64,000 nt of DNA, taken from the NCBI GenBank assembly GCA_958510825.1, contig OY294047.1, positions 42,368,006-42,432,005 of the forward strand, in the 5' to 3' direction. Origin of the DNA: Brachypterus glaber. Its lineage: Eukaryota > Arthropoda > Insecta > Coleoptera > Kateretidae. A program made the position numbers and the translations under genes. The notes under the pieces are model-generated. The model did no database searches and had not been told where the DNA came from. It saw nothing but the letters and a program-made list of their open reading frames with translations. Of the stretch, positions 56,148 through 64,000 are shown piece after piece. How positions within the stretch are numbered: the stretch's first letter is position 1; every line of letters starts with the position of its first letter.

Positions 56148-56876
56148 TTTTTATTCGATTGATTCTAAAAGCGACACTTTTTGTTCATGTTTTACGAGCG
56201 AAAAGTTTAACTTTGTGGCCCTAGGGCCAAAAAGTTTTTTTCGCCCGCTAACTAAAACTTGTTATTTTTAAGCTTTTTAAAAGAAGATGCTTTACCTTTA
56301 CTGTAATATTTATAAAGAAATATGACCTTTTGGTCACTTTTGGTCTTGAACTAACTGTTCTTTTTGACCTGATACAGTTTTTATAATCATTTCATACAAA
56401 ATCAAAAAAATTCCATAACATAACCTCAAAATATATTCCAACTGTATTCACCCACTAAAATAAATAAAAAACACAACATTTCAATTTTAAAATTACTTTC
56501 AATATTTAATAGAATGGTTTCACAAGTATTATTTTCACAGCAGACACATTTTAACAGAAATTAATCACCAAGCTATAGCTTTTTTAATTTGAAAATGAAA
56601 CCGCAAGCAATTATTTTTGTAGCGATTTGATTAGACAGCAATTTGTCATGGATAATTAGATAAGTAATAAGACAGTAAAAAGAAATATTTTTTGCACTTT
56701 AAGTATATTTTAATAGTTTATTATAATTAGTAAGAATCGAATAAAAAATATTGTATAATACACGGGCAAAAAGTTAAATTTCGATTTCGTAGGTTTATTA
56801 CCCTTGGGCCGGCCCTATCAGCCGGCCCTCAGCTTCTAAAAACCTACTCAATCGAAAAATTTAACTTTTCGCCCTT
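56148..56876. mobile_element. hairpin-ended dispersed element, copy 2
   Basis: This matches 42131-42893 end to end in the same orientation, including TTTTTATTCGATTGATTCTA, the GGCCCTAGGGCC hairpin, the GGGCCGGCCCTATCAGCCGG hairpin and the closing TTTAACTTTTCGCCC. It lies in the presumed intron 206 bases after the Ras-like exon. No coding capacity is present. Confidence 0.7.
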
Positions 56877-58019
56877 GTATGATAAATAACTATTTACACC
56901 AATGAAATAATTTTAGCCTAAAAAAGTTTTTACTCTCTGCTCTGTAACAGAGCCTCTGTTTATTATCTGCTCTATTTTGCACGTTATGTCTAAAAAGTGA
57001 CCATAGAAAATTGCCTAATTGTAAAGTGACACTTTCTGGACATGTAACTTAAATCTATTAATCAAGCCTATGAAACTAAAAGAATTTAAATCTCGAAACA
57101 AGTTTATCATAATTTAAATCACTAAAAGAATCTACTGAATGCACGCAATTTACTGATAAGTAGCATTGACAAAATATGTTATTGCCTAAATATAACTTTC
57201 CATTTTAGTAAAATGATTATACTTTATCTAAATGAGAGGATTTAGGGGAAAGCCAACTTGCAATGAATTTCGTAATATTAATACTTGTAGCTTAAATAAA
57301 AAGATATAATTCATGTAAATATTTTAGGCTCTCAATATTTTGAGTCATTTATTACCTCCATGTGAAATCGTAGATTATTAATGTATTCTTTAAAATAAAC
57401 TAATGTTTCTATTAAATACTGTTGTTAAAGATTGTATTACTTCTTAAAACAACATTCTTTGGGTATAGGGGAGACCGAGCCTACATTTTTAACCAAAATA
57501 AATTAAATTTTTGTCTTCTGTTGTAAGGCTTCTACTAAGAATACTGGAGGTGTGCAGTCTAGTTAGCTCCTTAGCCCTTTTTAACAAATACATAGGCACA
57601 TCTCATATATCAGACAGCCCTGGGAATAAAAAGTTAGTTTCTTGATTTTGAGTAAATATGTGGTCTTGCATTTTTTAGCAAATTTTTCAGGTTTACCAAT
57701 TTTCGATTTTAACACTTAATCTAAAGCAAAAAAAAATTGCCTGCGGCGTATTTTTTTGACTTTTTATTAAATCTTGAAATAAATAAAATCTGACAATTTA
57801 ACAATTTTTCGTTTTAGAGCTTTTTACCTTTGGAAATACAAACATGCCGTGGATTTCACATATGTCTGTACTTAAAATGCTTATTCAAACAAAAATTAAT
57901 TAATATTTCATTTTACACCATTTGACTTTGAATGTATTATTACAGATATTGATATAAAATTTCTTGGGCTTAATAAATACACTCTCGAAATAAAAAAAAA
58001 TAGTAAAAATTACAATTTT
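56877..58019. other. long stretch without recognisable gene
   Basis: GCTCTGTAACAGAGC lies at about 56939-56953 as a small hairpin. A short open frame near 57945-58065 is unrecognised. No exon is supported. Confidence 0.35.
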
Positions 58020-58330
58020 AATACTGTTATAGAATGCGCTGAAGCTATTCATAGAATATGTGGTTAAAATTTCATAAGGATCGGTCTAGTGATTCCGGAG
58101 AAATCACCGCCGCCGTCCGAAAAACTGGGGAAAAACGTTGTTTTGAGAAAAACGCGTTTAAAGTTTTTTTTTTTAATGAAAAGTTATAAAAAAAGTCTCC
58201 ATATACTTTTGAGAAAAACGCGTTTAAAGTGTTTTTTAATGAAAAAATATGAAAAAGTCTACATATACTTTCGAAAAATGTAAAAAAATATCAATTTTTT
58301 TTAAATTTAAAAACCAGAATGATCCCTTAA
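58020..58330 (+). repeat. dispersed repeat with a 66-base internal duplication
   Basis: TTTCATAAGGATCGGTCTAG and GATTCCGGAGAAATCACCGC are followed by TTTGAGAAAAACGCGTTTAA twice, about 67 bases apart (near 58145 and 58212), each followed by a T-run, AATGAAAA and AAAAGTCT with CATATACTTT. This GGAGAAATC..GAGAAAAACGCGTTTAAAG wording is frequent in insect repeats, from general knowledge. The 64-codon frame 58089-58283 is a shadow of it. Confidence 0.6.
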
Positions 58331-58964
58331 ATTGTGCAGTGGGAAAAAAGCTTAAAATAACCATTGAGTCCAAGCTTCCCCTTCACTTTTACTTTTATTA
58401 TTCAAACTGTTTTTAAAATCGCTGAAATATTCTTTCTAATGATTTTATCTAAATCGAGTATTGTTCGCGTAAAATCAACATGCATTGATATAATAGCTTT
58501 TTTAAATTGATTTTAGGCCGGTAGGAATAATAATTTTACTTGTCACTCACTTTCATTTTTATTTATTTTGATTTTCGTTACTTTCATTGCTCCATGTCAG
58601 GGGTCATTAGAGAATCAGTCAGCGTGGGCCGAATTTTAAAATTATACAAGACTTGTTAATTTTGAACAGAATAGAAAAATTTTTGATGATACAATCTATC
58701 AGTGTTAACTATTAATTTGAAAGAAAAAAATCACTTTCAAAAGTATTCTTAGGAAACAGTAATTAATTGAAGATAAACCCAAATAAAAATAATTTTTGCG
58801 TATTTACCTAAATTTCTATGAATAAAATTAGTTTGCGACTTGAACTTTTAGTGCAAGAGAATGAAAGTTCTACATTTTACAAATCAAAGATGAAAAATAA
58901 AATTAAAAATTATTACACTGATTATTTTTTAACGTTTTTATCAATCAATCATTTAATAGTATTT
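58331..58964. other. stretch without recognisable gene
   Basis: CAGGGGTCATTAGAGAATCA near 58599-58618 resembles a hAT terminus, but no partner end was found. Nothing else is supported. Confidence 0.35.
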
Positions 58965-59067
58965 AATATCACAAGTAAAGTATTAAATACCAATGGAGAT
59001 ATAAATAAAAAATATGTATTAACTAATAACGTTCAGTATTGAAAATACAACAAAATTTTCTTGTGTA
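58965..59067 (-). mobile_element. partial mariner-type MITE, second end fragment
   Basis: This is the reverse complement of 19058-19165, with TATTAAATACCAATGG, AATATGTATTAACTAATAAC and CAACAAAATTTTCTTGTG. The terminus has TACACAAGAAAATTTTGTTG on the minus strand. The plus-strand frame 58818-59042 lies in it and is not a gene. Confidence 0.55.
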
Positions 59068-59781
59068 AACTTTCAATTTTGGCTATTTTATAAGTTTCTT
59101 TTTTGACTTTTTCACCACAACAGTTTTGAAAATGCTGGATGAATTTTAAACTATAACCTTACCCAAAATATAAATACATATATAATAGTAATATTTAGTT
59201 TTGATTCTGTGGTTGCAGTTGACGCGGAATGACCCTTTTATAACGGGTGTAGCCGTAAATAATTAATAATAACTTTTAATTATTTAATTTTTAATTATTT
59301 AATAAAAAGCTTTGTTCCTTTAAAGTCATTTAACATGAATGCTATTACTACTAGACCATTAATCATATTATGAACTGAATCAATATCGTGATCTAGTCTA
59401 CTGTGTTCCAAAAATGCAAAAATCAAGTCGACCGGTAGAACGTCGGAAACCGTAACACAACAAAACCAATACCATGTAGAATTTAACCTAACAATTGAAC
59501 ATGCTAGCCGGAACAATGTCCACAGATAAATTCAGAAAAAAATAATTTTATTATTACAATTTCAATCTTTAAAGTTAAGTTGCATCTAGCACATGCTGTT
59601 CATGATCAACATCATCATCATCATCATTATCAGCTGTAGCGGAGCACACTAAAAATATCCGCTGTACACTCAGACTCGCTGGTCCATTGATTTTCCGCAT
59701 TAAAATAATTTGATGCGAGTGCAGACCCAATTATATTTCCAATAAATCTTACCAAAATGCCATTTTCGGTCCCATCACATC
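59068..59781. other. stretch without recognisable gene
   Basis: A short CAT run (ATCATCATCATCATCAT) lies near 59609-59627. ATCACATC at 59774-59781 is the target duplication of the next element. Confidence 0.4.
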
Positions 59782-60030
59782 CAACGAACTAATAACTCTT
59801 CTCTCTAGAATAGGCATTTAATTCGTAAAAACTGACAGAATCGTGGGCAACATAAACATTCGTCTGTCTTACTCGCACATCTTTGTTCTAACAGAGACAA
59901 CAATACCAGTTACTAGTAATTGTTATTGTTCAGAATACACCTACTATTTGTTTACAAACAAATCGAGATGTTGGCGATACTTTATTTTAACGGTATGCCT
60001 ATTCTAGAAAGAAGAGTTCTTAGTTCGTTG
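59782..60030. mobile_element. 249-bp MITE with CAACGAACTAA ends, copy 1 (8-bp duplication)
   Basis: The ends CAACGAACTAATAACTCTTC and GAAGAGTTCTTAGTTCGTTG form inverted repeats that continue into TCTAGAATAGGCAT/ATGCCTATTCTAGA-type sequence. The element is flanked by a perfect 8-bp direct repeat ATCACATC (59774-59781, 60031-60038). It matches 63018-63269 closely. An 8-bp duplication fits hAT or P-type elements, and CA-start ends favour hAT. No coding frame is present. Confidence 0.85.
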
Positions 60031-60038
60031 ATCACATC

Positions 60039-60614
60039 CTACGCAAACTATCAAAACTCATTTAATCAATAAAATACCATAAGATTTTTACAGGGATATT
60101 TCGTTAGAAACCCCACCTTGCCTGAATCATCTTTTATCAAGTAATAAAAGTAGTACCAGACTATACGTGTAAAAAGTGATAGTAAATTTAAAGCAGTTAT
60201 CCTTGTGAGGAAATACTGAATTATACTATCTCATATAAGCAAATTTACAAAAAACTGTATTAATGCTTAATTTTTTATGTTATTTGTAATTTTAAGTTAA
60301 ACCACAGGCTAGGTTGTAATATCCCTTGAAAAATTGCTTGTAACAATAGGTCGAATTCACAGTAATATTAAAAACTCACAAAACAACTGTAATAAAAGCT
60401 GTAAAAACACGACTTGTCCACACGCTTTAAATTTACTTTAAAAATTAAGGTATTTTTACAATCGCTATATGAATATACCGTCAGGCTTTAAATTTACTCT
60501 AACAATTGCTGGCAATGAATCGCCTACAATAATTGCTGGACATTTTTTTAGAGTTTACTATGAGTATGTGTAGTATGAGGCTCGAATAAGTATTTTTGTT
60601 GTTGCAGTCGAAAT
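60039..60614. other. stretch without recognisable gene
   Basis: TTTAAATTTACT occurs near 60426 and again near 60488, a weak direct repeat of about 60 bases. Nothing else is supported. Confidence 0.35.
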
Positions 60615-60940
60615 ATAGTTATTTATGGTACTAGTGGGTAAAGTAAGATATTGCCCATGAGAAAATTAAGGCGTCCGCCAAGCAGGTTAATTTTCGAGAG
60701 GGCAATATCGGTTTACCCTTGAGTGCCATACAAGGTTTTATCCAATATATAGCTTAGGAATTCATATTTTTATTAAAAATTTTAATGACATTTACAAGAA
60801 AATAATTTGACAAGTGACAGTTGAGTGGGTAAAATAAATAATTATCCACTCAATAAAGTAAAAGCCACGCGGGGGTTATTATTGAGTTTATCTATTTAAA
60901 ATAAAGCTGGTAATTGTCTTATTATCTGTATGTATTGGAT
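60615..60940 (-). mobile_element. dispersed 0.33-kb element, copy 2
   Basis: This is the reverse complement of 4521-4852, running from ATAGTTATTTATGGTACTAG to CTGTATGTATTGGAT with the shared words AGAGGGCAATATCGGTTTAC and AGTGACAGTTGAGTGGGTAA. Minor substitutions distinguish the copies (for example TATGG against TCTTA near the end). Confidence 0.7.
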
Positions 60941-61238
60941 AAAATGTTTTTATTCGCTTGTATGAAACACCTACAAGGTCCCTAAAGAGTATAAATAAAT
61001 AAATAAATAAATATTCTGAAGTGACATTTTTTGGTTAGAAATATTAAGTTAAAACTGACACTTTTGTTAAGAGTTTGTCTATTGTTTTACTTTTGCGGGC
61101 TGCAGCCTGGCAAAGTGATTTTGCGGCCCCTTATGGAAAATTGCATAGCGGTAGTAGTGTCTGTCTTTTGTCGGCTCACGCCTCGATTGACAATCTCCGC
61201 ATGCGACCGAGAAACATTATTTCTCGTCCTTGGATCAT
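60941..61238. other. spacer with a small AAAT array
   Basis: ATAAATAAATAAATAAATAA lies at about 60991-61012, the kind of tail left by a LINE or SINE, but no element is recognised upstream. Two overlapping plus-strand frames at 61031-61266 cross a less AT-rich segment and are unrecognised. Confidence 0.4.
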
Positions 61239-61961
61239 AATATACTATTTTCTACGACTACTATAGAATGTAAGCAAGTACACACACTTTTCAAACACAG
61301 AATGAATCCATTCTAGCTCTGGATACGGTTTGAATATTCCGTATCATGTGTTAGAATGAGCACATGTAGTGCCATCTCTTGTTTATAAAAGTAAAGAAAA
61401 CTGTAGCAAAATTAGAAAAAAAAATATTTTACCACGAAATATTGAATAATTTAAAGCAATTCAAAGTTTTGCGTTAAAATTACATAAAGTTTATTAGTTT
61501 TTCTTAATATTTGACCAGTTTTTTATCAATTTAGTTCAAAAAATTAAAACTGATCTATCTATTGTTAAATATTCAAACCTGATATCTGTCACAACAATTT
61601 GACATAACCTTCAATTTTTGCATTATAATTTGTAAATATGTGCTAGAATTAAATAAAAATCTTTTTTAAGTACTGATTTGATAAAATTATTAAATAACAT
61701 TAATTGCTTTATTTAAAAATGTGTGTTTTGTTGCATTTGAAATATCGAGTCCCAAAAAACATTGTTTTTAACCTTGTCCGCAGTTTAAAGCCATACAGTG
61801 TTTCATATTTGCATTCGAAGAAAAAGTCTAGTCTATAACACGTATGGAATAGTCATTTCGCGCTCGCGGGACCGTCATACTCGCCTGCCGGCTCGTATGA
61901 CAAACTTTCCGCTCGCGCGAAATATTGTCTATTCCATACTAGTTATAGAATATACTATTTT
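61239..61961 (-). mobile_element. 0.72-kb dispersed element, copy C
   Basis: This is the inverted copy of 6264-6981 and 32149-32873. The ends are flanked by, or include, an identical direct 13-mer AATATACTATTTT at 61239-61251 and 61949-61961. Inside, CTACGACTACTATAG and the complement of CTATAACTAGTATGG give short inverted repeats. The GC-rich subterminal hairpin (GGGACCGTCATACTCGCC..CGTATGAC) is present. The plus-strand frame 61798-61980 is a shadow. Confidence 0.75.
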
Positions 61962-62429
61962 GTACCTGTATTTTAATTAGGTGTTCCTAACGTAGGAAGC
62001 CTTATCCGTGGCTTGCCCCAAACATGTTCTGCTCAAAGTTTTCAACTCAAGTTATATTTTATTTGACCGACTCGACTTGTCCATAAGATCGTCTGACAAT
62101 TTTTGCGCATAATTGATTAATTAATTAATTAATTAATTGGCTTAAAAATTAATAGCAACCTAGATGTCTAAAATAAATTACCTAGTATTAATTTTTGCAT
62201 ACTCGAGGAAGATTCATCGATTGCAAAATCACTACAGGTAGCTAATTTAAATAGATTAACTTACAAAAACAATTAAAACCTTATTTATTGGAAACGCATA
62301 ACCTGAAATAATATGCCAATTAATCTTTGCTATTATTGCAAAATAATCTGTATCAACATCTTATTGTATTTTAGTTGATTTTAATCATTCAACCTTTCTA
62401 TTTTAAGGCTAAAGATTAAAGGAGAAGAA
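61962..62429. other. stretch without recognisable gene
   Basis: A (TTAA)n run lies at about 62115-62139. Nothing else is recognised. Confidence 0.4.
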
Positions 62430-62650
62430 TGGGGACAATCATATTTTGGTATTTTACGTAGAATGGGGTTTTTGAGGTCGCTAAAACTAAATTTTAAAAT
62501 AAAATTTTTCTAAATCCACCCCCTGAGGGGCGGGGAGTAGTTTTCCTGAAAATTGGTATATTGGGGTTTTTGAGATTGCTCAAGGTAAATCTGATAATAA
62601 AAACCCATTTCACGCGCGGAGGTGAGAAATGGGAAAGCTCTTTTACTGGG
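62430..62650 (+). repeat. degenerate two-unit repeat (TGGGGTTTTTGAG)
   Basis: TGGGGTTTTTGAGGTCGCTA at 62464 and TTGGGGTTTTTGAGATTGCT at 62561 are about 97 bases apart and followed by similar AAATTTTAAAATAAAA/AAATCTGATAATAAAA segments. Two CCACCCC/GGGGCGGGG-type words lie between. It is an old tandem or dispersed repeat without coding function. Confidence 0.5.
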
Positions 62651-63017
62651 CAGTGTATTTTTCCCTGTTCTGTTGAATTTAATTATTAATTGTACTCTTT
62701 CAATTTGAATTTGTTCAATTTCAATTTTAATTGACACCACATAATTTATGAACATCGATTAAAAATGCAAATTATATAACCAGGCTGTGTTTGAATATAA
62801 TATAATGAAATTATATTTCAATATGACATTCTTTAATTACCTTTGAAACATTATAATGAACATAATTTATTGGTCTCTAATTAATATTTTATTTTATCAT
62901 GATTGGAACATCATATTATTAATTATTTTAAACAATAAACTAATATTTTATCTACTATCGATCATAACGACCAATAAAAATCGAAACAAAACAAACCCTG
63001 AATGTATGTATGAGATA
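62651..63017. other. AT-rich spacer
   Basis: Nothing is recognised. ATGAGATA at 63010-63017 is the target duplication of the next element. Confidence 0.4.
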
Positions 63018-63269
63018 CAACGAACTAATAACTCTTCTCTAGAATAGGCATTTCATTCGTAAAAACTGACAAAAACGTCGGCAACATAAACATTCGTCTG
63101 TCTTACTCGCACAGATTTGTTCTTACAGAGACAACAATACCAGTTACTGGTAATTGCTATTGTTCAGGCCTGAATATACCTGCTATTTGTTTAAAAACGA
63201 AGCGAGATGTTGGCGATACTTTATTTTAACGGTATGCGTATTCTAGAAAGAAGAGTTATTAGTTCGTTG
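63018..63269. mobile_element. 252-bp MITE with CAACGAACTAA ends, copy 2 (8-bp duplication)
   Basis: The ends CAACGAACTAATAACTCTTC and GAGTTATTAGTTCGTTG are flanked by a perfect 8-bp direct repeat ATGAGATA (63010-63017, 63270-63277). The body agrees with 59782-60030 apart from a few substitutions and short indels (for example CAGGCCTGAATATACC against CAGAATACACC). Different perfect duplications at the two copies show independent insertions. Confidence 0.87.
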
Positions 63270-63444
63270 ATGAGATACATAACGTATACCTTTATTTAAG
63301 CTATTCTTTTATCTGTGAAATTTGAGTTTGACTGTTGACTTGTCTGATATGCGCAAGATTTTAATCCAATGAACGTGAAGCGTTTGCTTGATGACACACT
63401 GTTTCGTTGGCTGAAATCTCGCGAGTTAGAAATTTAAAATTCTG

Positions 63445-63486
63445 TTACCTATTATAGGTAATTTCCGACTATGATAGTCGGAAATT
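63445..63486. repeat. two overlapping perfect palindromes
   Basis: TTACCTATTATAGGTAA at 63445-63461 overlaps by two bases with AATTTCCGACTA-TGA-TAGTCGGAAATT at 63460-63486. Such tandem short stems could be a DNA hairpin, an excision scar of a small MITE or a regulatory dyad. Nothing nearby decides. Confidence 0.6.
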
Positions 63487-64000
63487 AATTTTCAGGAAAT
63501 ATGTTTTACAGTGTGGTCAGACTATTTTTTATTAATAATCACACAGGCCAACAAGGATTTTGTGATCAGATGTTTTTTTTTATTTTCTGGCTTAATTAAG
63601 ACCCATTGACTGCCAAACAAGAATTTTTTGTCAAGTATATTTTTTGCAGCTATAAGCCATGCCAAAAATCTCATTCTCTAACATGAAGTATATAATTTTT
63701 AAGTTATGGACATTGGTCTACATCAACATAATCAAAAGAAGCCATTTGACGCATTTTTAGAAAAATCGAAACAAAAATAAAATTTTGGACCACCCTAATG
63801 GAGCGGATTTTTTTTCATTTCGTTATTTTATCTGTTTTTTTTTTCCTAACCCACTGTGCGGTTGTTCAAAACCCTTACTTGACGGATAAAAACGGAAGGT
63901 ATATTTGAAATTAACTCAATTACCTAAAATCAGGTGTCTATATATACAGAGTGAATATCTTAAAAGGAACCACTCTGAATAACTGCGAAAAAAGCGTCCC
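63487..64000. other. stretch without recognisable gene
   Basis: Unique-looking AT-rich sequence runs to the end of the window. No exon or repeat end is supported. Confidence 0.35.

Overview
This window looks like AT-rich nuclear DNA from an arthropod, most likely an insect. The reasons are the density of short inverted-repeat transposons, tRNA-derived SINEs, truncated non-LTR retrotransposons and spliceosomal splice sites, and the absence of any bacterial-style operon. No species can be named from sequence alone. No complete host gene is visible. Almost every long open frame on either strand is a by-product of low-complexity or repeat sequence.

The one piece of host coding sequence I can support is a 57-nt internal exon at 55885-55941 (+), with a polypyrimidine/AG acceptor and a GTAAGT donor. 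It encodes VTVRYLTKRYIGEYSSTR, which fits the segment just after the P-loop of a Ras-like GTPase of the RERG/RERGL/RASL12 type. The rest of the window is plausibly large introns of, or intergenic DNA around, that gene.

Layout. 0.2-5 kb: hairpins, a CACTA-ended element (1297-2422) and copies of dispersed families. 6.3-7 kb: first copy of a 0.72-kb element that recurs at 32.1 and 61.2 kb. 8.4-16.7 kb: a cluster of large foldback repeats, including a 1.56-kb palindrome (12877-14439) with CACGGTG ends and a 5-bp duplication, resembling a non-autonomous Transib. 17.7-22 kb: MITEs and a 1.3-kb TTTA/TTCA/TTTA tetranucleotide array. 22-27 kb: LINE fragments (one with a perfect 14-bp target duplication), a 0.9-kb palindrome, a SINE and a CT array. 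27.5-35.2 kb: a broken zinc-finger relic, a 1.49-kb element with a hAT MITE nested inside, a second CACTA-ended element, nested insertions in a degenerate repeat, and an 813-bp element that keeps a possible transposase N-terminus. 36-49 kb: mariner-, Harbinger- and unclassified MITEs, GAA and CAATA arrays, a SINE, and a hairpin split by a LINE. 50-55 kb: an unknown coding-like repeat, nested MITEs, a SINE and a recent 255-bp tandem duplication. 55.9-64 kb: the Ras-like exon and further element copies, including the second of two young 0.25-kb elements, each bounded by its own perfect 8-bp duplication.

Transposon superfamily names rest on terminal sequence and duplication length only, because nearly all copies are non-autonomous. 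Palindrome ends were read by eye and may be off by a few bases where no target duplication is reported. About half of the window shows nothing I can name.
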